Assembly: GCF_017833525.1 (NCBI RefSeq)
Contig: NZ_JAFICD010000002.1
Coordinates: 124,001 to 188,000, forward strand
Direction: 5' to 3'
Source of the DNA: Duganella sp. 1411
Lineage (GTDB): Bacteria; Pseudomonadota; Gammaproteobacteria; Burkholderiales; Burkholderiaceae_D
Length of the DNA: 64,000 bases
Positions 8,714 through 17,838 of this stretch are shown piece after piece (the first letter of the stretch is position 1; each line of letters begins with the position of its first letter). The position numbers were made by a program, and so were the translations under genes. The notes beneath the pieces are model-generated. The model worked only from the letters and a program-made list of their open reading frames with translations. It did no database searches and had not been told where the DNA came from.

Positions 8714-9643
8714 ATGCACAACGCAACACCGTCACCCGCAAGCGATATTTGGCTCGACATGCCGGCCGCGCAGGCGCGGCAGTTCGCCGGCGCGCTGGCG
8801 ACGCGCGCGGTCGGCGCGCTGACCGTGTCGCAGGTGGAGGGCAAGGCGTATCGGGTGCGGCGCCCGACGCCGCTGCACGAGGGAGGAAAAAAGGAGTGGC
8901 TGCTGGTGGCGATCCAGCGCCAGGGCGGCAGCCGGCTGCGCCAGCTGGGCCGCGACAGCGCGCTGGCGCCCGGCGACATCGCGCTGTATTCGACGGCGCA
9001 GCCCTACCGGCTCGAGTTCGACGGCGCCTTCCGCCAGACCGTCATCGGCTTTCCGGCCGCGCCGCTACGCGCGCTGTGCCCGGCCATCGACGGCCTGGTC
9101 GGCGTCGCCATGAGCGGGCGCCGCCCGCAGGTGGCGCTGCTGGCGGCGATGGCCGAATGCCATTTCGACACCGACTACGGCGCCCTGCCGGACCAGGCGG
9201 GCGTGCACGCCGCCAGCGCGCTCAGCGCCACGCTGGCCGGCTGCGCGGTGACGCAACCGGGCCGCGCGGACGTCACCCGCAGCAAACTGAGTCAATATCA
9301 TCTGGAGCGGCTGCGGCAGTTCGCCATGGCGCGCCTGGGCGACAGCGAGCTGTCGGTCGGCGACGTGGCGGCGGCGCTCAACATCTCGGCGGCGCATATC
9401 CACCGCTTGTTCAGCGGACAGCCGCACACGTTCAGCGCGTGGCTGTGGCACACCCGGCTTGAGCAGTGCCACCTGGCGCTCGTCAATCCGGCGTTTTCCG
9501 GCCTGTCGATCAGCCAGATCGCCTTCAAGTACGGGTTCGCGCACGCCTCGCACTTTTCCCGCGCCTACCGCACGCGATTCGGCATCACGCCCAGCGCCCG
9601 GCGCCAGGCTAGCGCGACAACTGTTCGAGCCGGCGCTCGATAA
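8714..9643 (+). CDS. AraC-family transcriptional regulator
   Basis: 309 residues. The N-terminal half (about 20-190) resembles the AraC-binding-like cupin domain that senses a ligand. The C-terminal 100 residues hold two helix-turn-helix motifs: LSVGDVAAALNISAAHIHRL, then ISQIAFKYGFAHASHFSRAY, the AraC/XylS signature, ending FGITPSARR. It is divergent from the PEP-CTERM pair and may regulate it. Its 3' end overlaps the 3' end of convergent mshN by 35 bp. No strong ribosome-binding site precedes the ATG. Ligand and targets are unknown. Confidence 0.85.
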   Translation: MHNATPSPASDIWLDMPAAQARQFAGALATRAVGALTVSQVEGKAYRVRRPTPLHEGGKKEWLLVAIQRQGGSRLRQLGRDSALAPGDIALYSTAQPYRLEFDGAFRQTVIGFPAAPLRALCPAIDGLVGVAMSGRRPQVALLAAMAECHFDTDYGALPDQAGVHAASALSATLAGCAVTQPGRADVTRSKLSQYHLERLRQFAMARLGDSELSVGDVAAALNISAAHIHRLFSGQPHTFSAWLWHTRLEQCHLALVNPAFSGLSISQIAFKYGFAHASHFSRAYRTRFGITPSARRQASATTVRAGAR

Positions 9644-10742
9644 ACGCTTGCAGCTCGGGCGTGAGCCCGTTGGCCTGGCGCGCGCGCTGGAACGCTTCGC
9701 GCGCCTCGGGCAAATGCTGGTCGGCCTGCAGCGAAATGCCCAATCCCATCCACCAGACGCCGTTGCCCGGCGCCAGTTGCAGCGCGTCGCGGTAGTAGCG
9801 CGCGGCCTCGGCGTGGCGCTGCTCGCGCTGCAGCACGCCGGCCAGGAAGGCCAGGTAGTCTGCCCTGTCGCCGGCATATGGCAGGGTTTTCATCAGCGTC
9901 TCGAGCGCCGGGCCGCCGCGTTCGAGCTGCAGCCGGGCCAGCACCATCGCCAGTCCGGGCTGGCGCGGATCGATGCCCAGCGACAGGCGCAGCTGGCGGA
10001 TCGCCTCGTCCGTGCGCTTGTTTTCCAGCAGCAGGCTGACATAGGTCTGGCGCGCCGCCTCGTTGCGCGGGTCGATCTCCAGCGCGCGCTCCAGGTCGGC
10101 CAGCGCCACGCTCAGGCGCCCTTCCTGCAAAGCCACCAGCGCGCGCCGGTAGGCGCCGTCCGACTCCAGCTTGGGCGTCTGCTCGCGCCGACTGACGCCT
10201 TCCGGCTGCTCCACGCGGCGCGCATCGGCGTCGGGCGCGGCGCGGCGCGGCCTGGCGGCGACCGGCTCGTCGGACATGGAACGCGCCGGTTTGGACGCCG
10301 GCGGCTGCCCGGATTCCGCCGCGACCGGCATGGACTTGGCCGGCCGCCGTGCCGGCGGCGCGGCTGCCGATACCGGCTCGGCCGGCTCCGGCGCGGGCGC
10401 CGGCGTGGCGATCGTTTCCGCTGTCGGTGGCGCGGCGATCGGCTTTGGCGCGGTCTGCGCCGCCGGGGCCGGCGGCGGCGCGCGGCGGGCCCCGGGCGGA
10501 AGCTGGTCGAGGACCACCCTCGGCGCCGGCGCCGGCGGCGCGCGATGGCCCTGCCAGTACTGCCAGCCATACCAGCCGCCGGCGGCCAGCACGGCGGCGG
10601 CGACACCGGCGCCGGCCAGCAGCAACGGCCGGCGCTCGCGTTCCGGCGGCGGCACCGCCTTCAATTCCTGCGGATGGACCACGCCGTCGCCGGCGCCGCC
10701 GCGCTTGTCGAGGTCCTGCAACATTTTATTGATCAGGCTCAT
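9609..10742 (-). CDS. mshN: MSHA biogenesis protein MshN (TPR protein)
   Basis: 377 residues starting MSLINKMLQDLDKRGG, the hallmark opening of MshN proteins, then a membrane helix (LLLAGAGVAAAVLAAGGWYG), a long Pro/Ala-rich linker, and tetratricopeptide repeats over the last 180 or so residues (e.g. DLERALEIDPRNEAARQTYV). It is an inner-membrane protein with a periplasmic TPR part thought to support pilus assembly. The chosen ATG overlaps the mshM stop (ATGA), deciding the start over longer frames. It is last in the mshI-to-N block. Confidence 0.85.
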   Translation of the reverse strand: MSLINKMLQDLDKRGGAGDGVVHPQELKAVPPPERERRPLLLAGAGVAAAVLAAGGWYGWQYWQGHRAPPAPAPRVVLDQLPPGARRAPPPAPAAQTAPKPIAAPPTAETIATPAPAPEPAEPVSAAAPPARRPAKSMPVAAESGQPPASKPARSMSDEPVAARPRRAAPDADARRVEQPEGVSRREQTPKLESDGAYRRALVALQEGRLSVALADLERALEIDPRNEAARQTYVSLLLENKRTDEAIRQLRLSLGIDPRQPGLAMVLARLQLERGGPALETLMKTLPYAGDRADYLAFLAGVLQREQRHAEAARYYRDALQLAPGNGVWWMGLGISLQADQHLPEAREAFQRARQANGLTPELQAFIERRLEQLSR

Positions 10743-11644
10743 TTGGTCAACGCCCATGTCAGGCCGCACGCGGCCACCAGCACGCTGACGCCGGCGGCCA
10801 GCCACGGCCAGCGCAAGCGGGCGCGCGCGCCGCCGACGACGCCGTTGGTGTCGCGCGCGGCCAGGTTGACGTGACGGCGCGTCACCTGCTGCCGGCCCTC
10901 GCCAAAGCACAGCATCAGCGACTTGTTGGCCATGATGTTGACCAGCCGCGGAATGCCGCCGCTGGCGCGGAACAGCCGCGAGATGGCGCCACGGCTGAAC
11001 AGGCGCCCGCCCGTGTAGCCGGCCACGCGCAGGCGGTGCGCCAGATAGTATTCGATGTCGTCCCGGCTCAGCGGGCCGAGGTGGTAATGGAAGGTGATGC
11101 GCTGCGCCAGCTGGCGGATCGAATTGGCCTGCAGGTGCTGGTTCAGCTCCGGCTGGCCGAACAGCACGATTTGCAGCAGCTTGCGCTTTTCTGTCTCCAG
11201 GTTGCTCAACAGCCGCAGCGCCTCCAGGCTTTCGACCGGGATCGCCTGTGCCTCGTCGAGCAGCAGCATGACCTGCTTGCCGGCGTGCGCCAGCTCGATC
11301 AGCCGGTAGGTGATCGACTTGAGCATCTGGTGCTGGTCGACGTCGCGCGCCAGGGTCACCTCCAGCTCGTCGGCCAGCGCCAGCATCAGCGTGCGCGGCT
11401 CCAGGTAGGGATTGGGGATGTAGGCGGTGACGAACTCCGGCCCCACCGTGGCGATGAATTTACGGCACAGCAGCGTCTTGCCGGTGCCCACCTCGCCGGT
11501 GATCTTGATGAAGCCCTCGCCGCTCTTGGCCGCCACCAGCAGCGTGTTGAGCGCCTCCTGAGAATGCGGGCTGGTGAAGAAATAGCTGGTGTCCGGCGTG
11601 ATGCTGAACGGCGCCTCGCGCAGGCCGAAGTGTTTGCTGTACAT
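10739..11644 (-). CDS. mshM: MSHA biogenesis AAA ATPase MshM
   Basis: 301 residues of the ExeA/GspA-like AAA family. It opens MYSKHFGLREAPFSITPDTS, has a Walker A GEVGTGKT at residues 50-57, a Walker B with DEAQ at residues 130-133, and a C-terminal membrane helix (WPWLAAGVSVLVAACGL). ExeA-type ATPases help secretins through the cell wall, and MshM is presumed to do so for MshL encoded just upstream (1-nt gap). A paralogue lies at 24091-25017 in the second machine. Confidence 0.88.
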   Translation of the reverse strand: MYSKHFGLREAPFSITPDTSYFFTSPHSQEALNTLLVAAKSGEGFIKITGEVGTGKTLLCRKFIATVGPEFVTAYIPNPYLEPRTLMLALADELEVTLARDVDQHQMLKSITYRLIELAHAGKQVMLLLDEAQAIPVESLEALRLLSNLETEKRKLLQIVLFGQPELNQHLQANSIRQLAQRITFHYHLGPLSRDDIEYYLAHRLRVAGYTGGRLFSRGAISRLFRASGGIPRLVNIMANKSLMLCFGEGRQQVTRRHVNLAARDTNGVVGGARARLRWPWLAAGVSVLVAACGLTWALTK

Positions 11645-11645
11645 A

Positions 11646-13442
11646 TCAGTTGCGCTCCCGGGCGCGGCGCGGATCGAGCTCCTTGATGCGGCGCCCGCTC
11701 TCGAGCAGGTCCTGGTTCCAGTCCGAGCTCGATTCGACGATGGTCGGCTTGATCAGCACCACCAGCTCTCGCTTCTGGATCACCTCGCCGGTGGCGCGGA
11801 ACAGCGCGCCGACCACGGGAATGTCGCTGGCGCCGGGCACGCCGGAACGGTCCGAGGTCGTCGCCTGGCGCATCAGGCCGCCGATGGCGACCACCTGGCC
11901 GTCCTGGCCGCGCACCATGCTGTCCATCTCCGACGTCGCCGACGCCGCCAGCGGCAAGGTGAAGTTGCCCAGCGAGCCCAGATTCAAGCCCTTGTTGACG
12001 GTCGACACCTGGCTGACCGATGGATGGACGTGCAAGATGATGTTGCCGTGATCGTCGATCTGCGGCGTCACATCGAGCACGACACCGGAGAAGAACGGTT
12101 GCAACGTCACCGTCGGCGTGGTCACGCCGGTGCCGGTGCCGCTGGTCGTGGTCGTCGTGCTGACGCCGGTGACGAAGAACTCGTCGGTGCCGATCTTGAG
12201 CAGCGCCTTCTGGTTGTTCAAGGTCGCGATGCGCGGGCTCGACAGCACGTGCACGGTGCCCTGCCCTTCGAGGAAGGAAATCAGCGCGGCGAAGTTGCTG
12301 GTCTGGAAGGCCAGGCCGAACAGCGAGCCGACCGCGTCGGACACGGCGCCGATCGACGACCCGGGTACGGCGACCGCGCCGGCGGCGCCGCTGCTGCTGA
12401 GCGAGCCGGTGGCGCTCACGCCCAGCGGCGTCAACGACGTGCCCGGCTGCACCAGCCCGGCCGAGATGCGGCTGTTGGTGCTCAGCTTGCCGAAGGCGGC
12501 CCAGTTGATGCCGCTCTGGAAGTTGCTGTTCAACTCCACCTCGAGGATCTTGGCCTCCAGGATCACCTGGCGCTCGACCGACAACTGGGTGGCGCGCAGA
12601 TACTGGTCGACATTGCGCAGCTCGTCGGGCATGGCGCGGATCACGATCACCCCCGACTGCGGGCTGATGGTCACGCTGCGGCCATCCTTGCCGGTCTCGA
12701 TGAGCGCCTCCAGCGCCGTCTTGAGCTCCAGCCAGAAGTCGCTGCTGGAACTGGTTTGCACGTTGGCCGCATCCCGTTGCGTCTGGCCACCGCCGGGCTG
12801 ATTGCCGTTGTTGCCGTTGTTGCCCGAGTTGTCGTTGTTGCCCGAACTATTCGAATTGTTATTGCCCGAATTATTCTGCGAACCGCTGTTGCTGGTGCCG
12901 GCGTTGGCCACCGACGTCGACGACACGCGCAGGCTCGACACGCCCTTGCGGATGCCCGTCAGATAATTGACCTTGAACATCTTGGTCTGCATCGTCAACG
13001 GACGGATGTAGATGCGCGTGCCTTCGATCTTGTAATCGTAGCCGTACAGCTCGCGCACGGCGTCGAGCGCCTCGACCAAGGTCACATCCTTCAGGTTGGC
13101 GGTAATGGTGCCGGTCACCTCCGGATTGATCAGCATGTTGTAGCGCGTGCCGGCCACGATCGAATTGAAGAACTGCTGCACCGGCACGTTGTTGAACGAC
13201 ACGTTGAAGCGCTCCTCGAGCACCGCGCGCGCCTTCGGCAACTGCTCGGCCAGCTGGGTGGCCGGCGGCAGCAAGGCGCTGGCCACGGCGTCGGCCTGGG
13301 CGGCGGCGGGCGGCTTGGCCTTGAGCGCCGCGTCGACCTCGGCGTTGATCTTGTTATAGGTATCGCGCTTGGGCGGCGTCGAGCAGCCGTTCAGCAGCAG
13401 CGTCGTCAGGATGGCGATGGTCAGTGTTTTTTGCATATGCAT
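11646..13442 (-). CDS. mshL: MSHA outer-membrane secretin MshL
   Basis: About 598 residues. It is a lipoprotein by its start (MHMQKTLTIAILTTLLLNGC, lipobox LNGC). An N-domain follows (FNNVPVQQFFNSIVAGT), then an Asn/Ser/Gly-rich linker near residues 205-235, then the secretin beta-barrel region ending with VPVVGALFRATGEVIQKREL and LVVLIKPTIVES. It forms the outer-membrane channel for the pilus. The ATGs at 13442 and 13436 sit a few bases beyond the mshK stop and either may be used. A second, diverged secretin is at 25080-26948. Confidence 0.88.
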   Translation of the reverse strand: MHMQKTLTIAILTTLLLNGCSTPPKRDTYNKINAEVDAALKAKPPAAAQADAVASALLPPATQLAEQLPKARAVLEERFNVSFNNVPVQQFFNSIVAGTRYNMLINPEVTGTITANLKDVTLVEALDAVRELYGYDYKIEGTRIYIRPLTMQTKMFKVNYLTGIRKGVSSLRVSSTSVANAGTSNSGSQNNSGNNNSNSSGNNDNSGNNGNNGNQPGGGQTQRDAANVQTSSSSDFWLELKTALEALIETGKDGRSVTISPQSGVIVIRAMPDELRNVDQYLRATQLSVERQVILEAKILEVELNSNFQSGINWAAFGKLSTNSRISAGLVQPGTSLTPLGVSATGSLSSSGAAGAVAVPGSSIGAVSDAVGSLFGLAFQTSNFAALISFLEGQGTVHVLSSPRIATLNNQKALLKIGTDEFFVTGVSTTTTTSGTGTGVTTPTVTLQPFFSGVVLDVTPQIDDHGNIILHVHPSVSQVSTVNKGLNLGSLGNFTLPLAASATSEMDSMVRGQDGQVVAIGGLMRQATTSDRSGVPGASDIPVVGALFRATGEVIQKRELVVLIKPTIVESSSDWNQDLLESGRRIKELDPRRARERN

Positions 13443-13446
13443 TCGT

Positions 13447-13830
13447 TTAACGTTTATGAGCGGAAGCGTCGGCCTCCGCAGCGGCATCGGGGAACAAGGT
13501 CAACACCTGTTTCGACCGTCCGTGTTGCAACACCACTTGGTTCTTGCCGATCTTGACCAGCACCGCACCGTTGAGCTTGTCGCCCTTGCGCAAGGTCTGG
13601 CCGTCGATCACCGCCACCTCGCGCCCGCGCGAGCCGATCAGCACTGACTGCAATTGCGGCCCGCTGCTGGCGACGGGCGCCGCGACGGCCCCCGGCGCCA
13701 GCAGGCGCGATTCGGGCGGCGGCTGGGTCGGATCGGCCAAGGTCTGCGCCAACCCCGGCAGCGCCGCCAGCGCCAGCGCCAGCGCCGACAGCATGCCGGC
13801 CAGGCAAGCGCGTCGCAAGGCGCCGCTCAT
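13447..13830 (-). CDS. mshK: MSHA biogenesis protein MshK
   Basis: 127 residues from the ATG at 13830, which overlaps the mshJ stop (ATGA); an in-frame ATG at 13842 is less likely. A signal peptide (MLSALALALAALPGLAQ) is followed by LADPTQPP and a compact domain with LQSVLIGSRGREVAVIDGQT and LRKGDKLNGAVLVKI, the MshK/PilP-like pattern. It is a periplasmic partner of the secretin in the alignment complex and is encoded directly before mshL. Confidence 0.8.
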   Translation of the reverse strand: MSGALRRACLAGMLSALALALAALPGLAQTLADPTQPPPESRLLAPGAVAAPVASSGPQLQSVLIGSRGREVAVIDGQTLRKGDKLNGAVLVKIGKNQVVLQHGRSKQVLTLFPDAAAEADASAHKR

Positions 13831-14612
13831 AGTTTCATCCATTTCTGATCCAGACTGAGCGTGTACAGCGTTAAGGTCAGGCGCGAATTCGGATACTCCT
13901 GCGCGTCCAGGCTGGCTTTGCCCCAGAACAGCTGGACCGGCAACGCTTCCAGCGCCGCCATGTAGCCGACCATGTCAAGGTAACTACCCTGCAAGACGAT
14001 CTCCACGCCGTGCCGGTACAGCAGTTCGCGCGGCTTGGGCGCGGCCGCCACCGGCGCCGGTGTGGGCGTTGATGGCGGCGGCTGCGTCGACAGCGCCGAC
14101 AGCGTCTGCAAATTCGCCGGCATTGCAGCGCCTGCGCCAGCGGCAGCCGGCGCGGGCGGCGGCGCGAAGGTCTCGCTCATGCCCGTCACCGGCAAGGTCC
14201 TCATCGCCATCAGGCGCAATTTGCCACGGCCGCTGAGCAGGTTTTCCAGCAACGGCGCGATCTTCTCCGGCGCCACCAGTCCTTTTTGCACCGCCAGCAA
14301 AGCGGTGCCGATCCGATCGATCTCGGCGCGCGCCGCCTGCAGCTGCGCGCGCGACTGCGCGTCCGGATCGATGGTGAAGCCTTGCGCCTTGGCCGTGATT
14401 TCCATGTCGATGCCGGCGATCTGGTTTTGCTGCTGCTTGATCTGCGCCAGCAGCACCTTTTGCTTGGCCAGCATCGGCTCGACCGCCATCGTGTAGAGCA
14501 GGAACAAGATCGCCGCCGTCACGGCCACGAACACCATCGCCCGCTCGCGCAGCGTCATCGCGTCCAGCTTGGTGCTGAGCTTGATCCATTGCTGTTGCAG
14601 TTGCTGCTTCAT
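13827..14612 (-). CDS. mshJ: MSHA biogenesis protein MshJ (PilO/GspM-like)
   Basis: 261 residues with a short cytoplasmic start, a membrane helix (AMVFVAVTAAILFLLYTMAV, about residues 25-45), a coiled-coil segment (KQKVLLAQIKQQQNQIAG) and a periplasmic domain after a Pro/Ala linker. This is the plan of PilO/GspM proteins that pair with PilN/GspL in the inner-membrane platform. Its ATG overlaps the upstream pilN-like gene, and its stop overlaps mshK. Confidence 0.82.
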   Translation of the reverse strand: MKQQLQQQWIKLSTKLDAMTLRERAMVFVAVTAAILFLLYTMAVEPMLAKQKVLLAQIKQQQNQIAGIDMEITAKAQGFTIDPDAQSRAQLQAARAEIDRIGTALLAVQKGLVAPEKIAPLLENLLSGRGKLRLMAMRTLPVTGMSETFAPPPAPAAAGAGAAMPANLQTLSALSTQPPPSTPTPAPVAAAPKPRELLYRHGVEIVLQGSYLDMVGYMAALEALPVQLFWGKASLDAQEYPNSRLTLTLYTLSLDQKWMKL

Positions 14613-15319
14613 TGTTCGGTCCTCGCCACCGCCGTCGACTGCAGGCTGAATTGCACAAACGGCGCCGGGGTCGCCGCCGGCGCGGCGGCCAACGCGGGCG
14701 CGGCGGCCGGCGTGGCACCGGCGGGCGGCGCGGCGGCCGGCAGCGGTTGCGATTGCTGTTGCGGCTGCACTTCAGGCCGCGAGATATCCAGGGTGGCGAA
14801 ACTCTTGCCGCGCATGACAGGTTCCGACTTCAGGCGCGAGATGTAGGCCGGGATCAGCGTCGGCTGCATGGCCCGGCCTTGCAAGCCGATATCGTTGCCG
14901 GCGCCGACGATGGACGCGCCCGTCAGCCACAGCCCGTTGACGTTCTGCCGCGAAAAAGCGCGGAAATATTCGGCGTAACCGGCCGCGTTGCCCAGCGTGC
15001 CGTCGCGCAGCACCGATTCGACCTGGCGCAGCGACCTCAGCTCCACCTCGGCCTGCGCCAGGTCGCTCGCCACGGTCGCGCTCTTCTGACGCGGCGCGAA
15101 CTGCTTGTTGGCCTCGGCCAGGCGACGCTCGCGGTCGGCCAGCATAATCTTGCCGGCTTCTGCGGAACGCTCCAGGTCCGCCACGCGCTGACCCGCGTAC
15201 CAGGTCAGCAGCAGCGCGCCGGCGACGATCACGCCCAGCGCCTCGGCCATCGGCAAGGCCGTGAACACCTTCTTCTGCTTGAGGAAGATCGGGTTGAACA
15301 GATTGATCTGCTGGCTCAC
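14609..15319 (-). CDS. PilN-domain protein of the MSHA platform
   Basis: 236 residues: MSQQINLFNPIFLKQKKVF is the INLF-type start of PilN proteins that binds PilM. A membrane helix (MAEALGVIVAGALLLTWYAG), a coiled coil and a periplasmic domain (NGLWLTGASIVGAGNDIGLQ) follow. With MshI (PilM-like) and MshJ (PilO-like) it makes the inner-membrane alignment complex. In the second machine (31481-33076) the PilM and PilN parts appear fused into one chain. It overlaps both neighbours by ATGA. Confidence 0.8.
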   Translation of the reverse strand: MSQQINLFNPIFLKQKKVFTALPMAEALGVIVAGALLLTWYAGQRVADLERSAEAGKIMLADRERRLAEANKQFAPRQKSATVASDLAQAEVELRSLRQVESVLRDGTLGNAAGYAEYFRAFSRQNVNGLWLTGASIVGAGNDIGLQGRAMQPTLIPAYISRLKSEPVMRGKSFATLDISRPEVQPQQQSQPLPAAAPPAGATPAAAPALAAAPAATPAPFVQFSLQSTAVARTEQ

Positions 15320-16260
15320 AGCACCACCTCCTCGTGCCGCAGGGCCGCGCCCAACGTCAGGAAGAAACGCTGCTGCTGCTCGACGTCCAGCAACGCCGGC
15401 GCCTTGCTCAGGTCGAACACGTCCTCCAGCCCCATCGCCTCGACCGGCATGTACAGATTAGCCGCCAGATACTCGTGCAAGCCCGGCGCGCCGGTCGGCG
15501 CCAGCAGCAGCTTGATCACGTTGACATAGTTGAACTGGCGGTCGAAATGGTCCAGCGAGCGCTGCAACTCCAGCGTGATCTTGTCGAAACAGGTCTGCTG
15601 CTTGTCGGTGTCCGGCTCCAGCAACTGCTGCAAGGTGACGTCGATGCGGCGCGACAGATACAGCTCGCCGTTGTAGGTGATCGTCAGCAGGCCGCCGTCG
15701 GCGTCGAACGACAGCATCGCCAGGCCGCGCCCCTCGGTCTCCAGCAGTGCCGAGATATTACGCTGCGCCATCTCCGGGATGTCGATCACGTTCAGGTCGA
15801 TCTTGGCCTCGGCGAACAGGCCCTGGCGCGACTGGATCAGCGCGTTGCGCGCGGCGATCGCGAACATCGAATGCGCGCGCGACGGCGCGTTTGGATCGAC
15901 CGGGATATCGAGCACGTCGATGGTGGCGTCGTCGACGTGGAAATCGAGCATATCCTTCAAGCGCCAGCGCACCGCCGTTTTCAGTTCGTCCTGCGGCACG
16001 TTGGGCGCGTCGACGGTCAGCATCTGGTATTCGCCGCCGCTGAGCATGGTGCCGAAGCTGAAGTTGGCGGCCTTCAAATCCTTGTGCACGCGTTCGAGCG
16101 ACTCGGCCGACAGGCCGGCGCTGGATGGATAAAACGACGACAGCTCGACCACCGCCTTGGCGTCGCGCACGCGCCGCACGCGGCCAGCGCAAACGCCGTC
16201 ACGCTGGAACGTGACGGTCAGCCAACCATCCTTTTTTTTGCTTCGTTTGAAAAATCCCAT
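15316..16260 (-). CDS. mshI: MSHA biogenesis protein MshI (PilM-like)
   Basis: 314 residues starting MGFFKRSKKKDGWLTVTFQR with an actin-like, PilM-type fold (e.g. LKTAVRWRLKDMLDFHVDDA, ISALLETEGRGLAMLSFDAD, LYLSRRIDVTLQQLLE). It is cytoplasmic and expected to join the assembly ATPase to the PilN-type protein encoded next. It is the first gene of the mshI-to-N block and is preceded by an AT-rich region with a candidate promoter, so this block may be transcribed separately from the pilin block. Confidence 0.85.
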   Translation of the reverse strand: MGFFKRSKKKDGWLTVTFQRDGVCAGRVRRVRDAKAVVELSSFYPSSAGLSAESLERVHKDLKAANFSFGTMLSGGEYQMLTVDAPNVPQDELKTAVRWRLKDMLDFHVDDATIDVLDIPVDPNAPSRAHSMFAIAARNALIQSRQGLFAEAKIDLNVIDIPEMAQRNISALLETEGRGLAMLSFDADGGLLTITYNGELYLSRRIDVTLQQLLEPDTDKQQTCFDKITLELQRSLDHFDRQFNYVNVIKLLLAPTGAPGLHEYLAANLYMPVEAMGLEDVFDLSKAPALLDVEQQQRFFLTLGAALRHEEVVL

Positions 16261-16396
16261 ACCAGCAACCTAAATGATTACCAGCACACGAGGTTTACGC
16301 GCTAGTTGGTTGATTATATTCAAGTTACACCGTTTGTTTGCTACAAATTAATAGTAATGCCATAAAAATACACACATTGTCACGTGGCTTGTTTCT
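16261..16396 (-). promoter_or_regulatory. AT-rich gap with candidate promoter for the mshI block
   Basis: A 136-bp gap between mshP and mshI, far more AT-rich than its surroundings. A consensus TATAAT on the minus strand (16313-16318) would start transcription about 46 nt before mshI; the -35 is weak. A read-through operon from mshE remains possible. Confidence 0.45.
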
Positions 16397-16870
16397 TTAT
16401 AGCTGCGCGTCGATTACGCGCTGCACGTAATCAGGTCCGGGCGCGACAGAGTTCGGGCAGCCGTCGGGCCCGGGCTGATTGCACGCGGTGGCGGTGATCT
16501 TGATGCCGCCCGCGGTCGGGTCGGCCTGTCCAACGTTCCCGTAACCGTCCGCCGGCTGGGTGCAAGTCACCGTCACGGTGAATGCCGACAAACTCTGGGC
16601 CGGCAAGGCAAACGTATGCCCATTCGCCTGCGCTCGCGGACAGCCCAGCGGATTGGCCGTACCGCTCCGCAGGTGGACGAACAGCGCCCACTCGATGCCG
16701 GCCCGCGCGGCCTGATACGCGCGCGCGCCCTGCTCGTCCTGCGTAGCGGCGCTTTGCTGCGAGGTCGTCAGCGACACCACGGCCACGGCCAGTCCCGACA
16801 GCACCACCAGCAGGAAAATGGCCGTCACCAGCGCGACCCCGCTTGATCTGCGTATCATCCGCACCTTCAT
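16397..16870 (-). CDS. mshP: MSHA minor pilin-like protein MshP
   Basis: 157 residues from the ATG at 16870, which overlaps the mshO stop. The start MKVRMIRRSSGVALVTAIFL is a prepilin-like leader and helix that lacks the usual Glu at +5, as in PilX/GspK-type minor pilins. A Cys-containing C-terminal domain follows (PLGCPRAQANG, VTVTCTQPADG). It is presumably part of the pilus-tip priming complex with MshC, D and O. No large mshQ adhesin follows; the next gene is mshI. Confidence 0.8.
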   Translation of the reverse strand: MKVRMIRRSSGVALVTAIFLLVVLSGLAVAVVSLTTSQQSAATQDEQGARAYQAARAGIEWALFVHLRSGTANPLGCPRAQANGHTFALPAQSLSAFTVTVTCTQPADGYGNVGQADPTAGGIKITATACNQPGPDGCPNSVAPGPDYVQRVIDAQL

Positions 16871-17832
16871 GGAATATTGTCCAGGTGGATTTGATGGGTC
16901 AGCGTGACGGTTTCGATGGCATTGCCGCCATCCGGATTGGGACGGCCCAAGGACAGATTCAAGCCCACGAGCGCGCTCTGCTGGTTGGCCGCGCTGCCGA
17001 TACTGAAGTCGCAATCGACCACGTTGCTTGCCATCAAAATGCCAGCCGAGGCATTCGGAAACGTCGGGGTGGCGGAGAAATCGACGACGGACCGGGTCAA
17101 CGTGCCCTTGCCGTCCGCCGAACCCTGGCAACGGAAAATCACCGGCCGCGTCACCACCTGGAAACGCTGGCCGGGCGAGGTATTCGCCAGTCTTTTGTCG
17201 GAAGCCGGCGCGGCGACCCATGCGGCGAAAGGATTGATGTTATTTCCCCGCGCGGCGCCAATGGCGTAGCTTTCGAAGGAAATCGTTCGATTGCCATTGT
17301 TCGCTCCCGTGATCAGCGCCAGGTTGCCGCGCGCGTAAGCGTCGGCGTCGGTAAAACCGGGGCCGAGGTTATAGATGACGATGAAGTTATCTAAATTAGT
17401 CGCGCCGGCGGGTGATATCGTCACCGTCGGCATCGAGCCGATGACGTTGAACGGCTGTGCGTTAGGCGCCGTAAAGCTCAACGGCGTGCCCTTCGCGGGA
17501 TCGGCATTGTCCTCCACCGCCAGATACTTGCCGCCGCTGGTGGTCGGAATGAACTCCAACCACCACACATTGCCCGGGCTACCCGTCAGGCGCACACTGT
17601 TGGGCAGTGCCGTGCGCAGTTCGCGCGCCATGCGGCGCAACGCTAGATCGGCCGCGTCGCTCAGTTCCGCCCGGGCTGCGGCGTCGGTATAGTTTTGCAC
17701 GGGCCGACGGATGAACAGCACCATGGTCCCGGCCAGGATGCCGGTGACGACCATGACCACGACCGCCTCCACCAGCGTGAAGCCGCGCTGGTGGAGGGTC
17801 GAATTTCGTTGATGTCGGGGCCGGAATCTCAT
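16867..17832 (-). CDS. mshO: MSHA minor pilin MshO
   Basis: 321 residues. The leader ends HQRG and mature FTLVEAVVVMVVTGILAGTM carries the class III prepilin signature with Glu+5 for the prepilin peptidase. The large C-terminal domain starts LALRRMARELRTALPNSVRL, typical of GspJ/PilW-type minor pilins. It should sit in the tip complex. Spacing to mshD is 6 bp and its stop overlaps mshP. Confidence 0.84.
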   Translation of the reverse strand: MRFRPRHQRNSTLHQRGFTLVEAVVVMVVTGILAGTMVLFIRRPVQNYTDAAARAELSDAADLALRRMARELRTALPNSVRLTGSPGNVWWLEFIPTTSGGKYLAVEDNADPAKGTPLSFTAPNAQPFNVIGSMPTVTISPAGATNLDNFIVIYNLGPGFTDADAYARGNLALITGANNGNRTISFESYAIGAARGNNINPFAAWVAAPASDKRLANTSPGQRFQVVTRPVIFRCQGSADGKGTLTRSVVDFSATPTFPNASAGILMASNVVDCDFSIGSAANQQSALVGLNLSLGRPNPDGGNAIETVTLTHQIHLDNIP

Positions 17833-17838
17833 GGTCGG